Shown: positions 1 through 11,345 of the stretch, piece by piece
How the letters are laid out: the number at the start of each line of letters is the position of its first letter
Position numbering within the stretch: the first letter of the stretch is position 1
DNA from: Circinella minor
Taxonomy: Eukaryota; Mucoromycota; Mucoromycetes; Mucorales; Lichtheimiaceae
DNA: 52,807 nt
NCBI GenBank assembly: GCA_016758965.1
Contig: JAEPRB010000262.1
Location: forward strand, 1-52,807
Reading direction: 5' to 3'
Program-made: the position numbers and the translations under genes
The notes under the pieces: model-generated
The model's database searches: none
Told to the model about the DNA's origin: nothing
What the model saw: the letters and a program-made list of their open reading frames with translations, nothing else

Positions 1-314
1 AATGATGATTACGTATTATTACGTGTCTATATTATTAATCACTGTCAAACTGAAAATGAAAAGGAAAAGTATTTGGACTACAATTCTACTTTTGAAGAAA
101 GGATGAAGCGATGTAACAATGGTAAATGCAATGGTAAATACTAAATACAATGACGGTGCGTTGATAGAAAAAAAACTCAAAAGTCAAAATCAATTTCCTA
201 ATCGGTAATTCCTAATTTGGAGCGTTATCTTAAATTTGATCTAAGGACCATTGTATTTTTAATAGTAGATAGATAATATACTAGAATTCAAAGTATTATA
301 ATTAGATAAATTAT
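1..314. other. Non-coding flank downstream of ligase copy 1
   Basis: AT-rich sequence beyond the stop codon of the minus-strand ligase copy 1. No gene, repeat or RNA structure was recognised. It presumably contains the 3' UTR of that gene. Confidence 0.5.
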
Positions 315-2783
315 TTACAGCTTGGAAGCTTGCTTTTGTTGCTTATTATATAGCTCTTTGGCTTCTCTACGTAAGAGTTTTCCAGCTGCATTTCTTGGAA
401 TTTTATCAATTACAAGTACACCACCACGAAGTTGTTTATGATTTGCCACGCGTTCATTCACCCAAACCAGGATTTTGGATGACATACTTCTAACTACTTC
501 GGTATTATACATGTTAGTGCCAGACGGTAATACTACTAATGCCAATGGAACTTCTGTATTTTGCCTATTATCATTGATACTAACGACAACTGCATCAGCC
601 ACATAAGGACAATCGTGGAGAACGGATTCCAAATCAGCAGGTGCAACCTTATGAAAAAAAAAGAGCAGCAGTAATAATAAGTAAAAGAACGTTGGAAGAA
701 TTATTGCCAATTAATCACTTGCATCAATTCAACCAACCTGGAATCCTTTGTATTTAATTAGTTCCTTAATACGATCCACAAGAAATATATTACCATCTTT
801 ATCTGATTTGACTATGTCACCGCTATGGAGATATCCATCTCTATCAATTGTTTCAGCCGTTGCTTCAGGATTACCTTTATATCCAATCATGATATTAGGT
901 CCCTTGAGATAAAGTTCGCCAGCTTGACCGATTGGGACCTCTTTGAACATTATATAGTAGCATTTTATTAATATACCCTACTATAGTCTATTTTAATTTT
1001 CCGGCCAAGATAATAAGTTATATACCTTTTCCGTCAATGGGGTTCACAATTTTATATTTCATAAATGGTACGATGCGGCCAATGGTATCAGGTCTAGCCC
1101 ATTCAAGGAGTTGATACGTGATTACAGGGGATGCCTCAGACATTCCTATAAATTTATATTAATAATAGTACAAACGAAAAAGCTTTATACCCTAATTATA
1201 ATATAACCAACTGTCTTTTACCATAAGTATTATGCAAAACTGCATTGAACTTTTTCTCAAAACTGGTCACGAAATTGGCAGCAATTGGCGCAGCTCCGAC
1301 ACTGACTGGATAAATCATACTTGTCAACTTGTGGATCCCTCAAGAAATTGATTATGATAGGAGGTGCTAATATTTTTGTAACAATCAGTCTTTTTAGTTT
1401 GGAAAACGACTAACAACAAAATAAATAGTAAAATACAATGTACCTGTTTGAAAATCAGTCACTTTAAATCGTTGAATTACTTCACATGCACTTTTAACCG
1501 AATATTTTTCTAATATTATTGTGGTCGCACCTGCGGGAATACCAATCTATTTTTATTGCAGTTCAATGCACAACAATAATTAATCATAAATCTATGATAT
1601 TTTTACATGTTAAACAAATAAAAAAAACGTACAGTAAATGCACGATGAATGCCACCGAAATGATACAACCTAAATACAGTTTTTGTATAGTATGAAATCT
1701 GTTTAAAAAAATCTTTGACCCAGCTGGGAATAGTGATCTAAAAAATAGCGGTACTTACGGAAGGGCTGCGAGAATAATTTTTCGAATAGAAGGGTCCTTG
1801 AAAGTACCGTAATAACTATCAGATTCCACGATAAGTGAAATAATGTTGTAATGACTACGTAATAAAAAATATATTTTTTAACAGATCGTTATAAACACAT
1901 CTGACTACCATTCATTGTATATCATATCATCAGTATTCAATTTATTTATATATGTTTATACCTAGTCATTACCCCTTTACTACGACCTATTGTTCCTCCA
2001 GAAAAGCACAAGTATCCAACAGTGTTCACACTTTCTTCGTGAGTCATTTTGACAGGAGAAAGCGGTGGTTGTTTAAAATCGATAAAGTCATCTAACCATA
2101 ATGAAGCTCTTTTTTGTAGGTCAGGGACAATGGAGAATACGTTTGAGGCTGGAATTCCGGCAAGAGCAGCAGCCTCAAGTGCTTTATCCAAGTTACTTGG
2201 ATGTGCAATAAGCACTTTAGCTTCTCCGACCTGAAGCTGATATTGTAATTCATGTGAAACGTAAGATGTGTTTGCAGGGCTAATTGTCATGCCTGTGGTA
2301 TACAACAAATTGTTTAAAACTAGGTGAGTAATAGGTCTATATATACATTCTTACTTTAGTCCAAAATTGCCGGGTCCGTATATTAGCACATAAAAAGAAA
2401 CATTAGATACCTGCAGACATAACTCCGAGATATATAGGTGCCATGTAAATCTGTATACGTTTTCATTCAATGGATATATGTTTTCATTTATGTTTATATT
2501 AATAATCATAGTACCAGCTGATGATTCCCAAAGAATATTTAAGATAATGAAACAAATTAGACAGTACATTATTAGGAGTGTATATACAAACCGTATCACC
2601 TCTTTTTAAACCAAGGCGCTTCAACCCCGCATGAAAGTAATGAACCAATTGACGAAAATAATACAAAGTAATTGATTCGCCAGTATACGCATCAGCAAAC
2701 ATCGGATGATGCTGAGGACGACCCATAGGATTACTGAGCATTATCTCCGCAACATTTGTAAACTTGTATTGTTTTGAATACAT
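315..2783 (-). pseudogene. 4CL-like acyl-CoA synthetase, copy 1 (frameshifted)
   Basis: Member of the AMP-binding (ANL) superfamily, which adenylates a carboxylic acid and transfers it to CoA. Ten exons can be placed: 2568-2783, 2411-2450, 1962-2292, 1759-1854, 1633-1669, 1444-1546, 1222-1366, 1026-1145, 738-940 and 315-647. All intron positions match copy 2. The C-terminus QASKL is a PTS1 peroxisomal signal, and the A10 lysine (NAAGKLLRR) is present. Two defects are visible. Exon 7 is 145 nt against 159 in copy 2, from an apparent 11-nt loss just after DLSS plus a 3-nt loss, which breaks the frame. The P-loop reads SGGTIGRSKG instead of SSGTTGxSKG. Splice sites are still intact, so the inactivation looks recent, or a sequencing error could be involved. 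The deletion together with the motif change makes a dying paralog the best reading. Confidence 0.75.
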
Positions 2784-2863
2784 GTCTAATCTCTAGTTTA
2801 GTGTTGTTGATCTACCAATATTTTGAATGAAGTATAAAAAATAAAAATTAAGAAGAAACGTAA

Positions 2864-2896
<33 letters not shown>

Positions 2897-3769
2897 CGAG
2901 GAGAAGGTATACACATATCTGCATTATTTGAAGTAATTTTTTTTTTCATTTTTCCTCACACGCATTTTTATTATATATCATAGTAATCACTTAACAGATG
3001 ATGATACCAACTTCCCAGGGTATGGCCTAATCTTAGTAGAATGAAAGCTAGTAGCGTTACTCGTGGTAAATAGCGCTGGTACACAAACACTTGGTCCAGT
3101 ACCTCACATGAAACAAAGCAATGAATCAATAAATAACAAGCTATGCTTCAGCTTTTACAGCAGTAACGGTGCAGCATACGTAGCAAAAAAAAATAGTATA
3201 CCATTAAGAATAAAAGCTCTATAAATGATTATATTAGTAAAAAAAATAATGATATCTTTCAAAACGAAAAAGAAAAAAAACACTTTTATGGAAAATAGAT
3301 CACCCATTAAACCATCAACTACTAGTACAATGCTTATTAATATGTGAATAAAAGAAATTGTTGTGAGGGGGATAATCGCTCGACGTATTAGTTGCTACGT
3401 ATTTACGTAGAATAAATTATGTTTTATTTTGCAGCAATTAGATGTGGCATAAGTCTATACAAGCCGCCATCCTGATACGTAAAGTCTGTAGTGTTTCCGA
3501 TGTAGCGATTAGTTCTATATATATACATGTAGTTCTTCTCATGTTTGCATCAGTAACGCTTAAATAAATATAATGTCTGTTTCTACGTTACATAGAAATA
3601 AGGCTAATTAATTGATTACTGTATAAGCATTAGTTTTTCAACAAGTCAGAGCACCCTTAGCACTAAAATATTGGTAGTAAAGAGTAATTGTATTTTATTC
3701 GGCAATATATTTTTCATTCTTTGTTATCAGTAATGTTTTCTTCAGTGCCTTTTTTATACATAATATATA
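2784..3769. other. Intergenic spacer between ligase copies 1 and 2
   Basis: AT-rich spacer that should hold the promoter of copy 1 and the 3' end of copy 2. It contains a 29-nt poly-A run at 2868-2896. No reading frame in it looks like a gene. Confidence 0.5.
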
Positions 3770-6267
3770 TTATAACTTGGATACTCGGTCACCAAAAAGT
3801 TCCTTTTGTTGTTTTTCATAAATTCTCTTCATATTTTTACGCAAAATTTTTCCAGCTGGATTCTTGGGGATTTCATCAATTATACGGACGCCACCACGAA
3901 GTCGCTTATGGTTTGCTACTCGTTTATCAACCCAGATATTAATTTTTTCTGGTAAGCTGTTAGATTGGCTTTTATAGCTCTCAGGTAAAACGACAAATGC
4001 CAAAGGGAGTTCGGTACCTTGTGCTTCATCATAAACACCAATGACCCCAGCATCAGCGACATATGGACATTGCATGAGAATTGATTCCAATTCAACAGGT
4101 GCAACCTATACGTATATATAAAAAATAACAGTAGTACTCCCGTATTAAGTAAAAGAAGAAAGAGAGAATTTTCTACTGGTCAGTTATATTAATCCAACCA
4201 ACCTGAAAACCCTTGTATTTAATCAACTCCTTGATGCGGTCAACAATATAATAGTTTCCTTCCTCGTCTCGCTTCAAAATGTCACCGGTATGTAGCCAGT
4301 TATCCTTATCAATGGCATTTGCTGTTGATTCATTATCATCTTTATATCCAAGCATTACATTAGGTCCCTTGACAAGGAGCTCGCCTGCTTCATTGTTGCC
4401 TAATTCTAAAAATATGTAACATAGATAAGGAGTCTCGTTTTATCATAATTCTGTCCTTATTCCAATATAGCTACACTGATTATCTATGCAGTATGAAAAG
4501 ATTATTGTATACGTACCATTTCCATTTTCATCAACAATTTTAGCTTTCATCATAGGAACTAAACGACCGACAGAATCAGGTCTAGCAAAACTAGGTAATT
4601 GATAAGTAATTGCAGGTGAAACTTCAGTCATCCCTATAGAAAAGGATATTGCTGAATGTTAATATACATAATACTACAACTTTGGTATATTTTATAGCTA
4701 TGTCATCCCTCTATTATTTAATCATTGTACCGTAACCCTGCAATAAAGCAGCATGATTGAACTTTTCATGAAATCGAGTTACAACACTAGGAGCAATGGG
4801 TGCAGATCCACAAGTCAACGTTCTGAGACTGGATAAATTATATTTATCAACCTTTGGATTATTCACCAAATGTATAATAATAGGAGGTGCTAGAAAAAGC
4901 AACAGTTAAGATATAATATTAATAACTCTGTGCGCTAGCATTGATAATATTATAAAAGCTGTTTTTTTTAAAAAAAATTTTACCTGACGGAAGATCAGTC
5001 ACCTTAAAACGCTGAATTACCTCACACACTGTGGTAACAGAATATTTCTCTACTATTATAGTGGTTGCTCCTTGAGCAATACCAACCTATCATTGATTGT
5101 CCAATTATTGAATTAATTTTCTGTAAGCATTTGTAGAATTTATAAACAAGCTTACATTGAATACACGATGGATACCACTAAAATGATATAATCTATGATA
5201 CGTATTTATAAGTTTTAATATTATAACCTTAATTTTTCTATGTCCTTTTGAAATCAACAATTTTTGAATAAACTACTATTCTTACGGAATTACACCAGCA
5301 ATAATTTTTTTGACAGATGGATCTGCAAAAATTCCAGAAAATGTATTAGACTCCTGCACCATAGCAATACAATTATAATGACTACGTAACAATAGAAAAA
5401 AGTGCCAAGGGTATGTCAGTATATTTTTCTTCGGTAGTTTATATATATATTTGAATTAACCAATTTACCTCGTCATTACACCCTTGCTATTACCAGTGGT
5501 ACCAGAGGAGAAACACAAATATGCAGTGGTATTTACGCTTTCATCATGTGTCAATTTAATAGGTGAAAGTTCAGGCTCATTGTAATCAATGAGAATATCT
5601 GACCATATAGGCACTCTCTTCTTTGGATCATGAATAACAGAGAAAATATTGGATCGTGGTAATCCTGCAGCTGCTGCTGCTTCAAATGCAGTATCCAAAT
5701 TATTTGGATGTGAAATAAGAATCTTGGCTTCACTGACTTCTAATTGACGCTGTAATTCACTTGTAACATATGATGTGTTTGCTGGGCTGATAGTCATACC
5801 TATTATTTAGCTCGATTATGTATTTATAACGGGTTTTTTTTAAAATAATAGGTCATATTGTGCTTATTCTCACTGTTATAAAATAGTATTGCAATAAAAT
5901 TACCTGCGGACATCACTCCAATATAAATGGGTGCCATATTGATCTGAACATCAAAAATGTCATGCTGATTTAATAATCAAATACAAACAGACAGCATGAT
6001 TGTATAACTTATTTGTGCTTTTTAAGAAGACATAGATTAACTTACATTATTGGGAGAATAAAGGCATACAGTATCACCCTTTTTCAATCCCAATTTATTT
6101 AAACCGAAATGAATAGATCCAACCATTCGACGAAGGTGAAACAAAGTAATTGACTCGCCAGTATGCGCGTCAATAAACAATGGCTCATGTTCAGCGCGAC
6201 CCATAGGATTGCTCAGCATCATATCTGCAATATTGGTGAAAGGATAATTTTTGGTATACATTTCCAT
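3770..6267 (-). CDS. 4CL-like peroxisomal acyl-CoA synthetase, copy 2
   Basis: ATP-dependent acyl-CoA (4-coumarate-CoA-like) ligase. Ten exons were placed: 6046-6267, 5904-5943, 5469-5799, 5286-5381, 5156-5192, 4984-5086, 4731-4889, 4517-4633, 4203-4405 and 3770-4105. They total 1644 nt, giving 547 aa, the usual size of the family. The P-loop SSGTTGNSKGV is intact, followed by LYHFSG, QGYGMTEVSP (adenine/acyl-adenylate region), the hinge region [15 protein letters not shown], and the catalytic lysine in PKNPAGKILRK. The last three residues are SKL, so the enzyme is predicted to be peroxisomal. The natural substrate cannot be read from sequence. Fungal relatives act on fatty acids, aryl acids or jasmonate-like acids. 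The start at 6267 was chosen because all three paralogs align from this Met (the following residues resemble YxxxYxFTN). Confidence 0.9.
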
Positions 6268-7631
6268 GTTTTTATGTAGTAAATATGCAGTCTTGTAGCA
6301 GTGGTATATATAAATAAGTTGTGAAAAAAAAAAGAAAAAAGTGAAAGAAAAGACGACAAAAATTATTTTGAAGGTATTTTTCTTTTTTTTTCTTGAACTT
6401 ACACGCATAAATCTATGCATGAGCTGTTCTATATTATTGTAAAGTACAAGTGGTACTACTGTACTTCCTAACTTGGAACAAAGGTTCCCAGGATATTAAT
6501 CTATTTGTGACATAGTGGAAAAAGGATATAAGCTTTTTTACTGACAATCTTCTTGCAAAAAAAATATGGTAAAAAGTCACTCACAACTTTTTCCCTAGCT
6601 TACAAATATGTTTGTAAATAAAAAGTGTGTCAAAGGCTTGACTCTCAAGATACATTTACCCTTTTTCACTATAACTATATGTGTATACCATGCTTTATTA
6701 AAATGCATAAAAAATAATGAGAAAGCGATTTATGCTTTTTTGAAAAATTTCAATAATGATAAAAGTATTCCCACAAATAAAAGAAATCAATCCCTACTAG
6801 AAGTACATATCCAAATAATAGCTCTTTACTCTGTCTTTCTTACTGCCACATGCAATGGTTAAGTGATGTTTTGTTTAACAAAACAATTGAGATAGTGTCA
6901 TTAGCAATTCTATAATTTTAAACAATTCAATACACCAAAATACTATATTAATGTCATGATAGCAACAAATGTTCTCAAGCTTATTTAATCCTCAACTTTT
7001 TACCAGTAATGGGACAAACATTTAACACTCCGATGGTACGTTACCAGGCATTAATAAAAAAAACCATGGGAAAGAATTATTAGTTTTTTACATAACGTGA
7101 AGAACATCGATTTTATGTGTGTACAAAAGTATATCAAATTATGAAAATATAATGAAACATTCATTTCGTTTATTGTATAAATACAGGTGAGAAAATCCTT
7201 TTGTTGTTAAATGGGATAAACTTTTTTCATACTTATCGCTTCATGCGTCAATTTTTTTCAGGCACAGCCATGTCCCATAAAAATGGAAATTTTTCTTCTG
7301 ATAAATTGGATCCTACAGATAAATTGTTAAATTGGTCATGGTACTGGAAATGTTCGTTTTTATTAGAGTTTTCAATAGCATCACTATAATAAAATGACAT
7401 TTCGTGTGATGATAAATTGTCAGGCATTTATTGATTAAATTGGTCAGAATATGTTATGTAGGCATGTAAAGCAACGTTTATTTATGATACAAAAATATAT
7501 ATAATAGAAATAGAAATAATAATGTAATGATAGTAGTAAAACGTAGTATAGTACATACTATAGGTATAATATTTAGCTTTTTTTTATCAGTATTGTCTTT
7601 ATGCTGTCTTTCATAAACTACAAATGTTATT
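6268..7631. other. Intergenic spacer between ligase copies 2 and 3
   Basis: About 1.36 kb, AT-rich. It holds the promoter of copy 2 and the 3' flank of copy 3. Short open frames on both strands show no family similarity, splice structure or compositional sign of coding. Confidence 0.5.
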
Positions 7632-9874
7632 CTACAACTTGGAAGACACTCGTTCCCCAAGTTCTTTTTGTTGGAGTTTATAAATATCCTTCATATTTTT
7701 TCTCAAGATTTTTCCAGCATCGCTCTTGGGGATTGTTTCAATAACGCGCACACCTCCGCGAAGCCGCTTATGGTTTGCTACACGTTGATTAACCCATTCT
7801 TGAACTTTAGAAGCTATCACATTGCTTCCTTGATTTTTTAAGTTTTCTGGAAGGGTAATAAATGCCAATGGAACTTCAGTGCCTTGTGTTTCGTCATTAA
7901 TACCAATAACGCCTGCATCGGAAACATAGGGGCATTGGAGTAAAATGGATTCTAATTCAACAGGAGCAACCTGCATCAGAAAAAACAGGAGTAATTATAA
8001 GTAACATGAAAGAGAATATCTACAATTGATTATCAATTCAACCAACCTGGAATCCTTTATATTTTATCAATTCCTTTATGCGATCGACAATGTAGAGATT
8101 ACCATCTTTGTCTTTGGTAACAATGTCCCCGGTATGTAACCAATTATCCTTATCAATAGCATTTGCCGTAGCCTCAGGATCACTTTTATATCCAAGCATC
8201 ACATTGGGTCCACGAACACATAATTCACCTGGTTCGTTAAGCCCAACCTCTATTATAATATTATAAATAAAATTTAGAATACTTGCATAGTATAACTCTT
8301 GGGTTTTCAACGTAAAAAAAAATCTGATTTCATTTATACTCTTACCCCGTCCTTTGCTATCAATAATCTTGTGTGCCATACATGGAATGACAGGACCAAT
8401 TGAATCCGGCTTTGCTGTTTCGGGAGATTGATACGTAATTATTGGACTAACTTCTGTCATGCCTAGCCAGCACAGGTTGTCCAAGTATAAAATTAGCGTA
8501 CATAACGATATATTCTACTACATGTATACAAAAACCCTTTCGCAAAGAACTTACCATAACCCTGTGGAACAAATGCTTGAAATTTTTTAGCGCACCTACT
8601 GACAACACTTGCTGAGATAGGCGCAGAACCTGTACCAATACGTTGCAGACTCGACAAGTCATATTTTTCTACCTCGGGTCTATTGACTAGATGAATAAGA
8701 ATAGGAGGTGCGGCTGGAAGATCATTTACTTTAAATTTTTGAATTGCTTCGCACATTCCTGTAACTGAATACTTTTCCAAGAAGATCGCTGTAGCACCAG
8801 CAGTAATCCCCATATTGAAGAAAGTACTAATGCCACTGAAATGATATAATGGAATAACGGCAAGAGAGATTTTTTGAATAGATGGATCAGAAAAAATACC
8901 AGCAATATTATTCATTTCCATTACCATAGCAATAACATTATAATGACTAATATAAATAACAATAAAAAAGGATGGGCTTAACATTTTTTTTATACTACTA
9001 TATCGCTCATTCTTCTGTCCTCGTTTTTCTCCTCAAATCAACAGTATATAAATACTATTTACCTAGTCATCACACCTTTTGAACGACCAGTTGTGCCAGA
9101 GGAAAAGCATAAATAGGCAACAGTGTGTACACTTTCATTGTGTGTCATTTCTATTGGTGAAAGCTCAGGTTGGGAGTGGTCGATAAATACATCACGATAA
9201 TATGGGACACGTTGTTGAGGGTCACGAACAACAGAGAACACATGTGATCGAGACATACCCACGGCCGCGGCAGCATCCAGAGCAACATCCAATCCTTGAG
9301 GATGGGCAATAAGGATTTTTGCTTCACTGACTTGTAATTGTCTTTGAAGTTCAGACGATACATACGAGGTATTTGCAGGACTGATCGTAATACCTGTTTA
9401 ATTTTATACTTAAGAATGTTAAAATCAGAATATAATACTCTTCAATACAACTGTTTGGTTTAAGCAGTAATAATACTATGTATATTTTAATAGCGTACCA
9501 GCAGCCATAGTTCCCAAATAGATTGGCATCATGTTAATCTATATTAGGTGTTAGTATTATTTTTTTGCTGCATACGTAATAATGTTTTCTGAAGAAAAAT
9601 TCGTACTTTTGTATATCTACATCTTTATTATTATTATTTTATTGATACATACATTATTAGGTGAATAAAAACAAACAGTGTCTCCTTTTTTCAAACCAAA
9701 ACGTCGCAAACCCGCATGAAAGGCACCTACTAAATGGCGAAGATGATTAAGGGTGATTGCTTCACCAGTAATAGCATCGATACTTAACGGCTTTGTCTCT
9801 GGTCGACCCATCGGATTACTGAGCATCATATCCACAACATTCGTGAAGGAGTAATGTTTATCGTACATAGCCAT
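7632..9874 (-). CDS. 4CL-like peroxisomal acyl-CoA synthetase, copy 3
   Basis: Third tandem ANL-superfamily ligase. Seven exons: 9653-9874, 9499-9538, 9063-9393, 8555-8946, 8346-8462, 8047-8249 and 7632-7970, again 1644 nt and 547 aa. The P-loop [11 protein letters not shown], the LYHFSG block, PQGYGMTEVSP, the [18 protein letters not shown] hinge and the lysine of [11 protein letters not shown] are all present. The C-terminus VSSKL gives a PTS1 signal. Exon 4 here is one uninterrupted block that corresponds to exons 4, 5, 6 and 7 of copies 1 and 2, so three introns are absent while every other junction is conserved. Substrate unknown. This is the most upstream gene of the array in transcription direction. 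Confidence 0.9.
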
Positions 9875-10619
9875 TTTGTTGTTTTTTTCCTGCTTAAATT
9901 TATTGAATAAATATAGAGATATATAGGATTTATGCCGCGTGAACCTCTGATAATTAGCTTTTTTTTTAAAGATATTTTTTTATAAAAATGAATGGACGCT
10001 TTATATAAAAATTTTTATGCAGGTCGGTATTGTTTACCTAACTAGGATTAAAATTCCCAAACCTAGTTTCCCGGTAATACTTGTCACACGGTTTTATATT
10101 TGTTAAGCTATTATTTTCTAGCATTATAAGATATTATTTTTGATAACATCAAAGATTATGATATTATATATATTATTTTATATACAGAGCACTCTGTTAG
10201 TTACAAAATATTTTTATAAACCTTCTTAAAAATCATTGATGCTAGCATTCCTGACCTTAATCATATTTGCTTTTACATGCGCAGTAAACAATTTGTATTA
10301 CATAAATAGAACTTATTAATATTATTCCCACCCATATGCTGTGAAGCAAAACGTGTGTGTGTGTGTGTACATTTATAGTTCAGTATAAACAAATCCTGGG
10401 GCAAAGCAGATTCTGTATAATGAAAGCCACCAAAATTATAATTTTGCTTTGTTATCAAATAAAAGTGAACAGTGTGTATCAAGTTATAGTTAAAATAGAT
10501 ATTTTATAGATATCTAACATATAATACTATATTTTATTATATATAAAATTGTTGCAGGCTCATCAAGTTATTGTTAGATACTTTTTATTATATAAAATAA
10601 TTATATATTTTTCTCAAAG
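9875..10619. other. Intergenic region upstream of ligase copy 3
   Basis: AT-rich sequence, presumably with the promoter of copy 3 next to 9874. It includes a short GT microsatellite near 10353-10368. No coding signal was seen. Confidence 0.45.
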
Positions 10620-10770
10620 ATCGTTTTCATTGTTGTACTCTTGGGAATTTTATCAATCACTCATATATCTTGATCAGTGCATCTATTTTGACATATACCA
10701 GGCAATACATTATTAATGTCAATGACACTTGCTTATGGGTATACTGAAGCAATAGTAACATATAAACGCT
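10620..10770 (-). pseudogene. Relic of a fourth 4CL-like ligase (C-terminal fragment)
   Basis: On the minus strand, one frame contains SVIDINN and, after an in-frame stop, VIDKIPKSTTMKTIFEKN. These line up in order with GVIGIND and with [18 protein letters not shown] in the last exon of copies 2 and 3. The stretch between them is shortened and the catalytic AGK is lost (TTMK). Position and strand fit the next member of the tandem array. No upstream exons were recognised. The match is short, so chance similarity cannot be fully excluded. Confidence 0.5.
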
Positions 10771-10833
10771 AATTCTAATGACATTGATAGCAATTTAAAA
10801 GTCTATAAATATAATAAACGCTTCCGAGTAATA

Positions 10834-11345
10834 TTAGTATGTTTGACATGGGATATGTGTAAGCTTTTTGACAATATCAATTCTCAATCGGCTAAACCCA
10901 TAGTTCCGGTGTATCCGAATAGCTGCAAAAAAATAATTATTCTTCGGCTTCGTATTGATGTGCATTGTGTAATCATTTTTTCCTTTATTTGGTCGAAGTA
11001 GTACAGAAAAAAAATATAATACGTAATATAAATATAAATAATATAACAATAATGAAAGATATCACATACAAGAAAAAAGGGAAAGAAAAAAAAAGGCGGG
11101 GGGGGGACAATGCACATCAATACTTGCCTCGAATAATGATGTAGAATCTTCATCGAAGACTCGGCTAAGACTCATTTCAGTAGTTTCTGGGAAAAAGATA
11201 ACGAATAAACCCGTTATCCATGTTATGACGAAAATCGTCATCTATTAAAAAATTATGCTTTTTTTGTACTACGTATTTTATTTTTATTATATTCAACATA
11301 GAAATAATTTGACAAAATAATAGAATACTTACCTGTCATATTCAT
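10834..11345 (-). pseudogene. Possible C-terminal relic of an MFS sugar-type transporter
   Basis: A minus-strand exon at about 11126-11243, between a TTTAATAG acceptor and a possible non-consensus GC donor, encodes a hydrophobic stretch ending LFVIFFPETTEMSLSRVFD. FxPETxxxSLxxVF is typical of the last helix and cytoplasmic tail of sugar-porter MFS proteins. A further donor-like CAG/GTAAGT lies upstream near 11333. No other transporter segments were found, and flanking frames are interrupted. This looks like a gene remnant. The family call rests on one motif. Confidence 0.3.

Noticed and set aside
6608..7389. Short plus-strand ORFs between ligase copies 2 and 3
   Set aside because: No domain, no splice partners and composition like the surrounding AT-rich spacer.
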